The notes under the pieces: generated by a model
Database searches by the model: none
What the model was told of the DNA's origin: nothing
The model's input: the letters and a program-made list of their open reading frames with translations, nothing else
Shown here: positions 24,614 to 33,894 of the stretch, piece after piece
How positions within the stretch are numbered: position 1 is the stretch's first letter
How the letters are laid out: each line of letters starts with the position of its first letter
Program-made: the position numbers and the translations under genes
Assembly: GCF_026339875.1 (NCBI RefSeq)
Contig: NZ_JAPEPZ010000001.1
Span: forward strand, 9,176,001-9,240,000
Direction of reading: 5' to 3'
Length of the DNA: 64,000 nucleotides
Source of the DNA: Streptomyces sp. NBC_01571
GTDB lineage: Bacteria > Actinomycetota > Actinomycetes > Streptomycetales > Streptomycetaceae

Positions 24614-24675
24614 CCGCACCACATGGAGACTCCGGCCCGCTGCAATCGGGCCGGAGTCTCCGGCATGTGGTGCGG
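24614..24675 (+). terminator. Terminator of copy 1
   Basis: Inner stem GGAGACTCCGGCCCG (15 bp) with loop CTGCAAT, extended by CCGCACCACATG and its complement. The same loop occurs in the terminator of the paralogue. Confidence 0.85.
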
Positions 24676-25080
24676 CTCCCGGGGGCTTCCCTGGAGTGGA
24701 GGCCTGGGCCCGTGGGAAGCCTGCGTCCGGTAAAACCTATTACGCCATACTAAGTGTTCTTCGGCGGTTTCGCGTGTCGCTCCGCCCGGACCGGGGCATC
24801 CCACTCTCCGGCCTGCTTGTACGGTCATCACCCTCCACGTACTGCCGTGTGCTCCCGCGTGCTGCCGTGCGTGCGCGATCCGCGCGGGCCCCCGGAATGC
24901 CGGTCCGGGTCGCGAAGCCGAACACTGTCCGGCCTTCGTCGGCATCGCCCGCGTCCGCATCCGACGGCACGGGATCGCCAAATAGGATGATTGTTTAGCA
25001 GACCATATGCGCGTCGATGTCGCGGGTCACGATCGGGTGCTATCACTGTCGACCCAGTGTCCATCAATCGTGAGAGCGCT
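24676..25080. other. Intergenic region before the two-TM protein gene
   Basis: About 400 bp, noticeably lower in G+C in places (TAAAACCTATTACGCC; GATGATTGTTTAGCAG). No gene is supported. The A/T-rich stretch at 24981-25080 probably carries the promoter of the next gene, which has a GTGAGAG ribosome site. Confidence 0.5.
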
Positions 25081-25869
25081 ATGAAACTACTGTCCAAGGT
25101 ATTCAGGCAGCCGAAGAACTCGGCTGACGAAGTGATGCTGCGGCTCCTTGAGGAAAGTGCCGAGGACGCGGGTTACTGGGCCGGCCGCATGCCGCGGGAA
25201 GCCGCCAGGCTGGTGCGGAAAGTTCGGATGTACACCATCGCATCGGCGGGGCTCAGCCTCACCGCTGGACTGCTCGTCTGGCCCGCGATCGCCGAATCCT
25301 CGCAGTTCGGCGCCCAGGTGGTCGTCTCCGCGCTGTCGGGATTCGCCGCACTCGTGATCGTCGCCCCCCATGCCAGCGGGCTGAGCGATCGCGCTGACGA
25401 ATCCATCAAACTGTGCAGTGCCTACAGCGCCGTGTACGGCGACCTTCTGGCAGCGAAAAGCCGTCTCGATTCGGGATCCACGGCCGACTTCTCGCACGCG
25501 GCGGAAATCTTCCGCCGGTTCCAGCACATCCAGGAGCGCAAGGACGCCCTCGGGCTTGCGGTCGGGAACGGACGTGTGGCGGGTGCGATCGCCCGGGTCA
25601 AGGAGAACGGGCGGCCGGCCCGGATGATCACCGGCATGCCGCGGAGGGCCGAACTGCCCTTGATGCCGTATGCCCTGGAGAACCGCTCGGCGACGGACCG
25701 GGAGGAGAAGGTGATTCCCGCCGAGCTCGCGCACCCGTCGACGAGCGGGCACCCGGCAGCTCAGGAGCTGCCCGATCCCGGCTCCTCGACACCCAACCCC
25801 AACATCCCGTCCCCCCACCAGATCCGGGGCCGCGGGGCAGCACTGGTGGCGAACCCGCACAAGAGATGA
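25081..25869 (+). CDS. Two-TM membrane protein resembling SLATT domains
   Basis: A 262-aa protein. Residues 1-48 are a charged helix, two TM helices lie at about 52-71 and 78-96, and a helical segment follows (residues 100-185: SDRADESIKLCSAYSAVYGDL, FRRFQHIQERKDALGLAVG). The layout, two TMs then a cytoplasmic helical bundle, is that of SLATT proteins, the pore-type effectors linked with SMODS/SLOG nucleotide signalling in phage defence. The last 75 residues are Pro-rich and disordered. No nucleotide-sensing partner gene is next to it, so an effector role is only inferred. The gene sits in a lower-G+C stretch. Confidence 0.75.
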   Translation: MKLLSKVFRQPKNSADEVMLRLLEESAEDAGYWAGRMPREAARLVRKVRMYTIASAGLSLTAGLLVWPAIAESSQFGAQVVVSALSGFAALVIVAPHASGLSDRADESIKLCSAYSAVYGDLLAAKSRLDSGSTADFSHAAEIFRRFQHIQERKDALGLAVGNGRVAGAIARVKENGRPARMITGMPRRAELPLMPYALENRSATDREEKVIPAELAHPSTSGHPAAQELPDPGSSTPNPNIPSPHQIRGRGAALVANPHKR

Positions 25870-26005
25870 CGCGGGGTGCGAGCACCGCTTCCACCGTGGC
25901 AGAAGTGAGAGGCGACGGTCGCGGACCGGCGCACCCGGCCTGTCCTCGCGTACGGGAGCCGTGGCCGCGCCACGCACGTACGACCAAGGGTGGAATCGCT
26001 CGTAA

Positions 26006-26032
26006 GGGCCCCCGTTCCGGAAGCGGGGGCCC
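26006..26032. terminator. Terminator between convergent genes
   Basis: Stem GGGCCCCCG with CGGGGGCCC, interior extension TTCC/GGAA. It lies between the two-TM gene (+) and the lipoprotein gene (-). Confidence 0.75.
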
Positions 26033-26092
26033 TGGTCATGGGATCACCTCGTACCCCCGCCGCGCCGCCGGGGCAGGCCCGGGGCTCGGCCG

Positions 26093-26764
26093 CTACAACC
26101 GGTCGAGCCAGAGCACGATGCCCGTCAAGCCGTGGAGCACGGCCGCCACACCGGCCCTGACGGCGGCCGAGCAGCGCCGGTCCGTGAACGAACGCGCGTC
26201 GTAGGTCGACGACATGCCGAGGCCCTCGCCCCGGAAGGACGCGCCCGACCAGTCGACGGCGGTCACGTTCGCGGTGGGCTCGGCCAACTCCGCGCCCACG
26301 ACGAGGAACTGCTGCGCGAGATGGTTCGGGGTGACCATCGCGAGGGGGTCGATCAGGTCGTTGCCCGCGCTGATGACGAGGTCCGGTCGCATGTCGAGGG
26401 CCCTGGTGACGCTCGGGACGAGGTCGGAGGGGCCCGAGGCGGTGACGGTACGCAGGGAGACGTGTTCGGCTCCGGCCCAGGACTTGACCGCGCTGACGAG
26501 AGTCCTGGTGGGGCGGTCGTGACCGGAGGTGAGCAGCACGACCCGGTAGTCCTTCGGCGGGTGGACGCCGTTCCAGGAGCCGGGCCGTGGCGTGGTGGTC
26601 GCCTCGGGCTGGGGCCGTCGGGCGGGGTCGACGAATCCGGCGCCCAGGGCACCCGCGGCGGTGGGCCTGGGGTGTGGGCGTGACCAGTCGTCGCCGGCAC
26701 CGCATCCGGTGACCAGCGCGGCGACCGCGGCCAGTGCGGCCAGGGCGCTGAGCGGGGGGCGCAA
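26093..26764 (-). CDS. Short BMP/PnrA-like lipoprotein
   Basis: A 223-aa lipoprotein. A TTG at 26764 with GAAGGACG before it gives a clean lipoprotein signal (LAAVAALVTGCGAG); a longer ATG start at 26854 would add 30 unlikely residues. The body resembles periplasmic-binding folds of the BMP family: VVLLTSGHDRPTR, DLVISAGNDLIDPLA, FLVVGAELAEPTANVTAVDW, FRGEGLG, then RAGVAAVLHGLTGIV. BMP proteins normally have about 320 residues, so this is short and may lack part of the second lobe. No ABC transporter genes are adjacent. The role is unknown; the ligand could be a nucleoside. Confidence 0.7.
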   Translation of the reverse strand: MRPPLSALAALAAVAALVTGCGAGDDWSRPHPRPTAAGALGAGFVDPARRPQPEATTTPRPGSWNGVHPPKDYRVVLLTSGHDRPTRTLVSAVKSWAGAEHVSLRTVTASGPSDLVPSVTRALDMRPDLVISAGNDLIDPLAMVTPNHLAQQFLVVGAELAEPTANVTAVDWSGASFRGEGLGMSSTYDARSFTDRRCSAAVRAGVAAVLHGLTGIVLWLDRL

Positions 26765-26937
26765 GGTGATCGTCCTTCGGGTGGTGGTGGGCGGTACGCC
26801 CCCATCCTGCTCTCCCGGGTGCTGGAGTTCCGCCCCCGGAAGCCCCGTCCGCATGCTTGTTCTTGTGGGGTTCGCCGACGCGGCGGCACGAGTTCACCGA
26901 TGACATGGACCGTGCACGGGCAACCCGAAGGAGCACC

Positions 26938-28146
26938 ATGTCACGACCGTTCCGCCGCGCTCTCCTCGCCCTTGCCGCAGCGGTGATCACCCTCCTGTGC
27001 GTCGGCGGGCCGGCCCTCGCGCACGGATTCAGCTCGACCGTGTACGTCCATGTCACCGAAGGGGACGGAGGCCGGCTGCGGACAGCCGTGGACGTCGAGT
27101 ACGACCTCTTCGTCGTGTCCGCCGCCGACTTCGAGCACGACGATCCGCTGTTCCGTTCCGGCACCGCCGCGTTCGACGCGGGAGACCCCGCCGAGCAGGC
27201 CGCGGCACTCCGTGCCCACACGCGCTCGGCCGTGAAGTACGTGACGGACCGGTTCTCGGTCACCTCGGGCGGGACGGCCTGCCGGGCCACGCGCGCGGGT
27301 GACTTCACCATCGGCCGTCATGAGGGCGTGCCGTACGCGGGGCTGGTGCTCGACTGGTCCTGCCCGGCCGAGAGCGCCGACCACACCGTACGCAGCGGAC
27401 TGTTCCCGGACGGGGAGCACTACGTCCGGGACGCCAAGACGATCGTGACCTACGAGGTCGGCGGCCGTTCGGGCAGCGCGGCGCTCGACGGACGGCATCC
27501 CTCCTTCTCGATCGGGCAGTCGTGGTACGAGCGGTTCTGGGAGTTCTTCCGCCTGGGCGCCGAGCACCTGCTGACCGGCATCGACCACATCCTCTTCCTG
27601 CTGGCGCTGATCGCAGGATCGCGGCGCCCCCGCGAGGTCGTCCTCGCCGCCACGAGTTTCACGCTGGCGCACTCGGTGACGTTCCTGCTCGCCGCCCTCG
27701 GAGTGGTGGACGTGCCCCCGGGGGTGGTGGAGCCGGTCATCGCCCTGTCCATCGCGGTGGTCGCGGGCTGGTACCTGTGGCGGGTGTGGCGGCGTGGCGA
27801 CGCGGCGGCCGACCCCGGGATCGCGGGAGAAGGTCACTTCGGCCTGGACCGCGCGGGCTGGACCCGGTTGGGTGTCGTGTTCTGCTTCGGTCTCGTGCAC
27901 GGGCTGGGATTCGCGGGTGCCCTGGGTATCCACGACGCGTGGTCGTGGACCCTGCTGTGGTCGCTGCTGGTGTTCAACGTCGGTATCGAGGCCGTGCAGT
28001 TGGCCATCATCGGGCTCGCCTTCCCGCTGCTGATCCTGATCCGCCGTCAGGCGCCACGGGCCGGCCTGTGGACCACCGGGACGGTCTCCGCGGGCGTCGC
28101 GGCGATGGGCCTGGTGTGGTTCGTGCAACGCGTGTCCGCCGTGTGA
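26938..28146 (+). CDS. HupE/UreJ-like membrane protein with exported N-terminal domain
   Basis: A 402-aa protein. The ATG follows GAAGGAG. Residues 1-32 form a signal sequence ending LAHG, then comes an external domain of about 165 residues (HVTEGDGGRLR, FTIGRHEGVPYAG, ALDGRHPSFSIG). From about residue 200 there are six or so TM helices with the HupE/UreJ-type signature GAEHLLTGIDHILFLLAL and FGLVHGLGFAGAL, where conserved His and Asp could bind nickel, cobalt or another metal. Family members are described as metal permeases or associated factors. It is divergent from the lipoprotein gene. Confidence 0.85.
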   Translation: MSRPFRRALLALAAAVITLLCVGGPALAHGFSSTVYVHVTEGDGGRLRTAVDVEYDLFVVSAADFEHDDPLFRSGTAAFDAGDPAEQAAALRAHTRSAVKYVTDRFSVTSGGTACRATRAGDFTIGRHEGVPYAGLVLDWSCPAESADHTVRSGLFPDGEHYVRDAKTIVTYEVGGRSGSAALDGRHPSFSIGQSWYERFWEFFRLGAEHLLTGIDHILFLLALIAGSRRPREVVLAATSFTLAHSVTFLLAALGVVDVPPGVVEPVIALSIAVVAGWYLWRVWRRGDAAADPGIAGEGHFGLDRAGWTRLGVVFCFGLVHGLGFAGALGIHDAWSWTLLWSLLVFNVGIEAVQLAIIGLAFPLLILIRRQAPRAGLWTTGTVSAGVAAMGLVWFVQRVSAV

Positions 28147-28169
28147 GACCAGCCCAGACATCCTGCGCT

Positions 28170-28213
28170 GTTCAGTCAACCCGGAGATTGCATTTAACTT
28201 TTCTTTACCCGGG
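28170..28213 (+). promoter_or_regulatory. Possible PHO box (PhoP binding site)
   Basis: GTTCAGT at 28170, ATTTAAC at 28192 and CTTTACC at 28203 resemble the Streptomyces PHO repeat GTTCACC and are phased at 11-nt steps; the unit expected at 28181 is degenerate. The stretch is A/T-rich and lies 60 bp before a secreted phosphatase, a typical PhoP target. Confidence 0.5.
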
Positions 28214-28273
28214 CCCGCGAGCTTGACGATCTCCACATCATGCACATCTCCCGTGCACAGAAGGAACACAGCA

Positions 28274-30253
28274 ATGAGATCGAACCACTCCGCGCGGGCT
28301 TCCGAGCCCTCGCAGCGCCGTATGGCCCGAGGGGCCGCCGCGGCGTTCCTGGGCCTGACCGTGGCCCTCGGCTCCGGCCTGGCTGCCTCCCCGGCCGAGG
28401 CCGCGGGTACCGACGCGGTCACCGGCATCGTCCTGGGCGTCGGCGCCAACGAGTCGCAGCGCACGGTCACCTGGTACACCTCCGCCGACACCGCGCAGAA
28501 GGTCCAGATGGTCCCGACCGCGCAGCTCGCCGGCGGCGAGTTCCCGGCCGACGCGGCGACCTTCGACGCGACCGGCGGCGCGAACATCGCGACGAGCGGC
28601 GGCTTCAACCGCCACGCGACGATCACGGGCCTCAAGGAGAACACCGCCTACTCCTACCGGGTCGGCACCGAGGGCAACTGGTCCTCGGCGTACTCCTTCA
28701 AGACGCAGGACTTCGAGGGCGACTACGACTTCCTGTTCTACGGCGACCCGCAGATCGGCTCGTCCGGCGACCTCGCCAAGGACCAGGCCGGCTGGCAGGA
28801 CACCCTGGACGTCTCGCTGGCCGCCAACCCGAACGCCGAGCTCCTGGTGTCCGGCGGCGACCAGGTCGAGACCGCGAACACCGAGTCCAACTGGAACTCG
28901 TTCCTCGCTCCCGACAAGCTGCGCCAGTACCCGTGGGCCGCCACCATCGGCAACCACGACGTCGGCGGCAAGGCGTACGAGCAGCACTTCACCACGCCGA
29001 ACACCGACCGCTCGGGGTCGTACTACTCCAACGGCAACCCGGCGTCGAACACTTCGGGCGGTGACTACTGGTACATCTACAAGGATGTGCTGTTCATCGA
29101 CCTCAACAGCAACAGCTACAACCCCGCCACCGGTGGCGGCGGCGACGCGGCGCACGTCAACTACGTCTCCGACGTCATCAACAAGCACGGCTCCGAGGCC
29201 AAGTGGAAGGTGCTCGTCTACCACCACTCGATCTACTCGCCGGCGTCCCACGCCAAGGACGGCGACAACAAGACGCGTCGTGTGGACTTCCCGACCACCT
29301 TCTCCAAGCTCGGCGTCGACCTGGTGCTCCAGGGTCACGACCACAGCTACTCCCGCAGCTACCTGATCAAGAACGGTGAGAAGGCGGACCCGGCCGAGCA
29401 GCCCGGTGCCGCCGACGTGTACCCCGGCCCCGGTGGCGTCCTCTATGTGACGGCCAACTCCTCCTCGGGCTCGAAGTACTACGACATCACCGCTCCGGAC
29501 AACAGCGGCACCAGCGGTGCGGGCAACGGCGCCGACCCGCTGAACCCGAAGAACTACTGGTACAACTCGGTCCAGAACCAGGAGCACGTCCGCTCCTACG
29601 TCAAGGTCCAGGTGCGCAACGACAAGCTCGTCGTCGAGGACCTGCGCAGCGGTACGTGCGCGGCCCCGAACTCCGAGGTCGAGCACGGCCTGTCGTGCAG
29701 CAACACCACCGCCGACCAGCCGGTCGGCTCCACGGTCGACAAGGTCACCGTGCACCCGTTCCACGGCGACAAGCAGGACCTCCAGGTCAACGTGCCCAAC
29801 CCGGCCCCGGGCGAGTTCGGCTGGACGATCGACGGCTACAACGGCCTGGTCGACCTCGGCACCGCCAAGGAGCAGGACGGCGACCACTTCACGGCGACGG
29901 GCAAGATCAACCCGCTTCTCGTCTCCGACAGCCGCCGTTCGCTCGCGCCCTGGTCCATCTCGGCCAACGTGAGCGACTTCCGGGACGCCGACAAGACGTT
30001 CTCGGGCTCCAACCTCGGCTGGACGCCGTTCGTCCTCGACGGCGGCGCGGGCGCCAAGGCCGGTGACCCGGTGGCCTCCGGCTACGACGACCACGGTCAG
30101 GGCCTGGCCCTCTCGCGTGCGCTCGGTTCGGCCGAGCAGGGTCACCCGCGCGGCGAGGCCCGCCTCGGTGCCGACCTGGATCTGAAGATCCCGGACAGCG
30201 TCGAGAAGGGCGGCTACCGCGCCACCCTGACGATCACCGCGCTCAGCAGCTGA
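28274..30253 (+). CDS. Secreted metallophosphoesterase, purple acid phosphatase type
   Basis: A 659-aa exported enzyme with a long signal peptide (SQRRMARGAAAAFL to about residue 43). An N-terminal fibronectin-like domain (about 45-145) is followed by the dinuclear metal centre: FYGDPQIG with Asp158, GGDQVE, GNHD, HHSIYS and QGHDHSYSR give the five canonical blocks. A beta-rich C-terminal part (about 465-659) follows, with two Cys near CSNTT. It should hydrolyse phosphate esters outside the cell to gain phosphate. A possible PHO box lies upstream. The DUF916-like gene starts 74 bp downstream and may be co-transcribed. Confidence 0.92.
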   Translation: MRSNHSARASEPSQRRMARGAAAAFLGLTVALGSGLAASPAEAAGTDAVTGIVLGVGANESQRTVTWYTSADTAQKVQMVPTAQLAGGEFPADAATFDATGGANIATSGGFNRHATITGLKENTAYSYRVGTEGNWSSAYSFKTQDFEGDYDFLFYGDPQIGSSGDLAKDQAGWQDTLDVSLAANPNAELLVSGGDQVETANTESNWNSFLAPDKLRQYPWAATIGNHDVGGKAYEQHFTTPNTDRSGSYYSNGNPASNTSGGDYWYIYKDVLFIDLNSNSYNPATGGGGDAAHVNYVSDVINKHGSEAKWKVLVYHHSIYSPASHAKDGDNKTRRVDFPTTFSKLGVDLVLQGHDHSYSRSYLIKNGEKADPAEQPGAADVYPGPGGVLYVTANSSSGSKYYDITAPDNSGTSGAGNGADPLNPKNYWYNSVQNQEHVRSYVKVQVRNDKLVVEDLRSGTCAAPNSEVEHGLSCSNTTADQPVGSTVDKVTVHPFHGDKQDLQVNVPNPAPGEFGWTIDGYNGLVDLGTAKEQDGDHFTATGKINPLLVSDSRRSLAPWSISANVSDFRDADKTFSGSNLGWTPFVLDGGAGAKAGDPVASGYDDHGQGLALSRALGSAEQGHPRGEARLGADLDLKIPDSVEKGGYRATLTITALSS

Positions 30254-30327
30254 TCCGACCCGTTCCACCGGGCGGGGCGGGCACCTTCCGGGTGTCCACC
30301 CCGCCCCCCTCCCAGGAGATCCCCGAC

Positions 30328-31401
30328 ATGCACCCGCCCGCATCGCGCCGTACGACCACGGCACTCGTCCGCGCCGTCATCCTGACCCTGCTCCTGGCCT
30401 GCGCACTCGCCGGCCTGCGGGCCGTCCCCGCGGCGGCGGCCGACGGCGACGTCACCTGGACGGTCAGGACGGCCGCGAACGGGTACGGCGACGACCGCTC
30501 CAGCTTCAGCTACGGGGTCAACCCCGGCGGCCGGATCAAGGACGCCATGGTCGTCGCCAACCACGGCAAGACGCCACTCACCCTCGCCGTGTACGCCGCC
30601 GACGGGTTCACCACCGACACGGGTCAACTCGACCTGGTCACCAAGGACAAGAAGTCGGTCGCCGTCGGCAGCTGGGTCCACGCCGACCACCCCACCGTGC
30701 TGGTCCGCCCCGGCAAGTCCGTCGAGGTACCGTTCCAGATCGCCGTACCCGGCAACGCCTCTCCGGGTGACTACGTGGGCGGCGTCCTCACCTCCCTGCG
30801 GCAGTCCGACGACGCGCAGGGCATCAACGTGGACCGGCGCCTCGGCATCCGGGTCAAACTCCGGGTCAGCGGTGAACTGAAGCCGCGTCTCGCCGTCGAG
30901 GACCTCCACGTGGACTACACCGGGTCGGCCAACCCCTTCGGCACCGGCGACGCCACCGTCACGTACACGATCCACAACATCGGCAACGCCATACTGTCGG
31001 CCCGTCAGACCGTCTTCACGGCAGGGCCCTTCGGATGGTGGCGGACGGCCGCGAGCACCGTCCCCGCGCCCCCGGAGCTGCTGCCGGGCGAGCACTGGAA
31101 GGTCTCGGTGCCCGTGCACGGGGTCACGCCCGGCGTCCGGCTGACGGCGACCGTGAACCTCGTCCCGCTGCTCACCGACGCCTCGGGCTCTACGACGTCG
31201 CTCAAGCCGGTCCTGGCCACGGCGGCCACCTGGACCGTCCCCTGGTCACTGCTGCTGCTCGTCGTGCTGCTGGCCGCCGCGGCGGCCGGTGCCTTCCTCC
31301 TCGTGCGCCGCGGCCGTGCGCGACGCAAGCGGCGCGAGGACGCCCGAGTCAGCGACGCCGTCGCGCAGGCACTGAACTCGAAGAAGCAAGAGGTCGGGTG
31401 A
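30328..31401 (+). CDS. DUF916-like surface protein with C-terminal membrane anchor
   Basis: A 357-aa exported protein. The ATG follows CAGGAG. A signal peptide ends near residue 40 (VPAAAADG). The outer part contains two immunoglobulin-like beta domains; NPGGRIKDAMVVANHGKTPL, VRPGKSVEVPFQIAVPGNASPGDYVGG and VTYTIHNIGNAIL match the DUF916/WxL-interacting type. One TM helix (about 305-330) and a basic RRGRARRKRRED tail anchor it. These proteins are thought to sit in cell-wall complexes. It follows the phosphatase closely and shares its strand. Confidence 0.82.
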   Translation: MHPPASRRTTTALVRAVILTLLLACALAGLRAVPAAAADGDVTWTVRTAANGYGDDRSSFSYGVNPGGRIKDAMVVANHGKTPLTLAVYAADGFTTDTGQLDLVTKDKKSVAVGSWVHADHPTVLVRPGKSVEVPFQIAVPGNASPGDYVGGVLTSLRQSDDAQGINVDRRLGIRVKLRVSGELKPRLAVEDLHVDYTGSANPFGTGDATVTYTIHNIGNAILSARQTVFTAGPFGWWRTAASTVPAPPELLPGEHWKVSVPVHGVTPGVRLTATVNLVPLLTDASGSTTSLKPVLATAATWTVPWSLLLLVVLLAAAAAGAFLLVRRGRARRKRREDARVSDAVAQALNSKKQEVG

Positions 31402-31403
31402 AC

Positions 31404-31452
31404 GCATCCAGGTCCACTCCCACCGTGTCAGCGGGGGAGTGGACCTGGATGC
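31404..31452. terminator. Perfect 18-bp bidirectional terminator
   Basis: Arms 31404-31421 and 31435-31452 are exact complements (GCATCCAGGTCC and so on) with a 13-nt loop. It lies 3 bp after the DUF916-like stop and between convergent genes. Confidence 0.9.
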
Positions 31453-31507
31453 GAGCTCATCTGCGGTGCGGGCAGCGGGCGTTGGGACAGCCGCCGCGGC
31501 CAGGCGA

Positions 31508-32752
31508 TCAACTGCAGGTCAGCAGACCCACCTTCTGCTTGGCGGTCAGGATGCGGTGGACACTCTGGTCCACCTGGGTGCGGAAGGCCGAACTCTGCGC
31601 CATCCGGGCCGTCACGGCCTTGGTCATGGCCGGGAGCTGGTTCGGTTCGCCGGCCAGCACCAGGTCTCCGCCGGCGGACAGGAAGTTCAGGGCACGGTCG
31701 GCCGGAGGTACGGCCTTCACCGCCACCGCGTTACCCAGATCGTCCGAGACGACCACACCCTTGAAGCCCATGGACTTGCGCAACAGGCCCTGGATCACCG
31801 TGGGGGAGAACACGGCCTGGTGCTTCGGGTCGATCTTGTTGTACGTGGCCAGGGAGATCATGACGAACGGCGCGCCCGCCTTGATCCCCGAGCTGAACGG
31901 GGTGAGGCTCGAACTCTTGCTCGTCGTCACGGTGTCCACCACGTTGGCCGTGGTGTCGGTGTTGCCTCGCACGTTGCCGAGTCCCGGGAAGTGCTTCAGC
32001 GTGGCCAGCACGTTGGACTGGGCGAAGCCCGCGGCGAACGCGTTGCTGTGGGGCGTCACCGCCGCCGCCGTATGGCCGTACTCACGGTCGTACCTGCCGA
32101 TCGGCGCGTTGTTCCTGCCCAGGCTCAGCGGGACGACGTCCGCCACGGGCGCGAGGTTCAGGTTCACGCCGGCCGCCTTGAGCTGCTTCGCCCAGGTGGC
32201 AGCCTCGGCGCGAAGCTTCGAGGTCGACCAGCTTCCCTGCACCAGCCCGCTCGGCATGGTCGAGAACCCGGGGCCGGACAGCACCTGCACCTGGCCGCCC
32301 TCCTGGTCCGTGGACACCAGCAGGCCCACACGATGCTTCGACACCGTGTCGGCCTTCGCCTGCAGGCTGTCGACCAGGGACTTGGTCGCCTTCGCGCCGG
32401 CCTTGCTGCGCCCCGCCAGGAAGACCGACCCGACGTGGTACTGCTGCAGGACCTGGATCCGCTTCTGGTCCGGTTTCGCGGCGGTGATGCTGCCCATGAA
32501 CAGCTGGCCGACTCGCTGCGGCCCGGTCATCGCCGAGTAGACCTTGTCGACGCAGCTCGCCGCGGCCTGGCTGCCGACCGACATGCCGGGCGCCAGCGAT
32601 GCGGCCGAGGGGTGCGAAGGGTAGGTCGCGCCCAGGCTCGCGGTCGCCAGTGACAGCGCCAGCAGCGGGACGGGCCACAGTGCCTTCCTGCCCCTCGGCG
32701 CGCGGGACGGCGCTCGCCGTGCTCCATGGGTCGGCGCCTGCTGCGATGTCAT
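31508..32752 (-). CDS. Secreted beta-N-acetylhexosaminidase, glycoside hydrolase family 3
   Basis: A 414-aa enzyme. The ATG at 32752 has AAGGGG before it. An export signal covers residues 20-55 (RGRKALWPVPLLALSLATASLG). The GH3 barrel shows VGQLFMG, STDQEGGQV, VNLNLAPVADV, LKHFPGLG with the catalytic His region, and the nucleophile Asp in VVVSDDLG. The hexosaminidase branch (NagZ-like) uses a His/Asp dyad in this loop. It probably releases N-acetylglucosamine from chitin or peptidoglycan fragments, matching the chitinase at 47.8 kb. Length is typical for single-domain members. Confidence 0.9.
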   Translation of the reverse strand: MTSQQAPTHGARRAPSRAPRGRKALWPVPLLALSLATASLGATYPSHPSAASLAPGMSVGSQAAASCVDKVYSAMTGPQRVGQLFMGSITAAKPDQKRIQVLQQYHVGSVFLAGRSKAGAKATKSLVDSLQAKADTVSKHRVGLLVSTDQEGGQVQVLSGPGFSTMPSGLVQGSWSTSKLRAEAATWAKQLKAAGVNLNLAPVADVVPLSLGRNNAPIGRYDREYGHTAAAVTPHSNAFAAGFAQSNVLATLKHFPGLGNVRGNTDTTANVVDTVTTSKSSSLTPFSSGIKAGAPFVMISLATYNKIDPKHQAVFSPTVIQGLLRKSMGFKGVVVSDDLGNAVAVKAVPPADRALNFLSAGGDLVLAGEPNQLPAMTKAVTARMAQSSAFRTQVDQSVHRILTAKQKVGLLTCS

Positions 32753-33255
32753 GCGGAGCCCCTTCCGGTACGCCGGACCGCGGACACGGGCACGCCAATG
32801 CCCGGCCGTCGACGGCGGTCACGCGGCCAGCACAACTGAACCAGCACCACCAAACGTACAACGATCCGATCGCGCGCGCCTCTGCGGTGGTGTATCGGGC
32901 GGATGAAGTGCGGGGACGTCCTGAGGGACGGGGAGTGCGGAGGTCCGGTACGGGGGGTTTCGGCCGACTCGACGTCGAGAAAGCGGAATTGAGCCGGCGC
33001 GCGCATCACGGATGACCGTGGCGGCCGTAGTGGCTGCCGGGCGTCCGGCGGCCCGCCCCGCTGTGGCCGGGGGTGTTGGCGTCATGTGCTCCGTGCGGAA
33101 CCGGCCGCACCCGGCGACCCGGGTGCCGTGTGTGCCGACCTTCCGTCTTGCTCGACCGGCCTCTCTCGGCCGGGTCACCGCGAAGCGCGAACTGCCCTTG
33201 CTCCAAAGCATTTTGGCTGGACGTCAGGTGGGACGGCGGAGCGTGTGCGCCCAAA
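32753..33255. other. Intergenic region before the second small secreted protein
   Basis: 500 bp between divergent genes. The part next to the GH3 gene (32830-32880) is lower in G+C and should hold its promoter. I find no gene or clear palindrome. Confidence 0.5.
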
Positions 33256-33368
33256 CGGGTGTCTGCCACGAGACTTCTGCGTGTCCGATATTCCGGATAA
33301 AGGGATTATCGGTACGTTCTCTCGCAGATCGGCTGCTCGGCCGACGCCTCAGAGATTGGGAAAGTGAC
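33256..33368 (+). promoter_or_regulatory. Upstream region shared with the first paralogue (copy 2)
   Basis: It matches 23915-24030 closely and contains the same GATAA-N5-TTATC (33296-33310) and GGTACGTTC. The likeness continues into the coding sequence, so gene and promoter were duplicated together. Confidence 0.8.
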
Positions 33369-33863
33369 ATGACCACGCGCAACATTGCCGTGACTGCCGC
33401 TGTCGCGGCTGCTACGGCCCTCGTCGCCACGGGCGTCACCTACGCCTCGGCCTCCGCGGCCCCTGAGTCCGCGCCCGCCGTTCAGCAGGTCGCTCCCATG
33501 GGTGGCGACAGCGGCCAGTCGAAGGGTAACGAAGGAGGCGGCGGAGGCGACCGTGGTGGGCGTCGCCACTACGAGGGGCGCATCGACTTCAACGAGCGCA
33601 CCTACTCCGCCCAGAGCTGGGGCTGCATCACCGTGGTGAGCGGCCTCGGTTCGCGCAGCTTCAACGTCCGCAACGACAGCCACAAGACCGTCGAGGTCTT
33701 CCGCGGCGCCACCTGTGACAACGGTTCGCCCGTCGCCACGGTCGGCCCGTGGAGCACCAGCAACGGTGTCATGCCCTTCCTCCATGTCCGCGGTGGCGTG
33801 AAGGTCAAGAACGGCGTCGTGGGCAGCTTCCGCGTCGTCGAGGACCACCACCGCGACTGGTAG
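33369..33863 (+). CDS. Small secreted protein, copy 2, no Gly-rich tail
   Basis: A 164-aa paralogue of the gene at 24031, nearly identical through the signal peptide, the GGGGG linker and the beta-rich domain. Substitutions are few (GHIDF becomes GRIDF, SARSWGC becomes SAQSWGC, FRVHGG becomes LHVRGG). It ends VVEDHHRDW, where copy 1 continues into Gly-rich repeats. Both use the same upstream sequence and terminator loop. It is probably a structural or binding exoprotein; function is unknown. Confidence 0.85.
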   Translation: MTTRNIAVTAAVAAATALVATGVTYASASAAPESAPAVQQVAPMGGDSGQSKGNEGGGGGDRGGRRHYEGRIDFNERTYSAQSWGCITVVSGLGSRSFNVRNDSHKTVEVFRGATCDNGSPVATVGPWSTSNGVMPFLHVRGGVKVKNGVVGSFRVVEDHHRDW

Positions 33864-33894
33864 TGAAGGCGTCACGTCGCCATCCGCACCGCAC

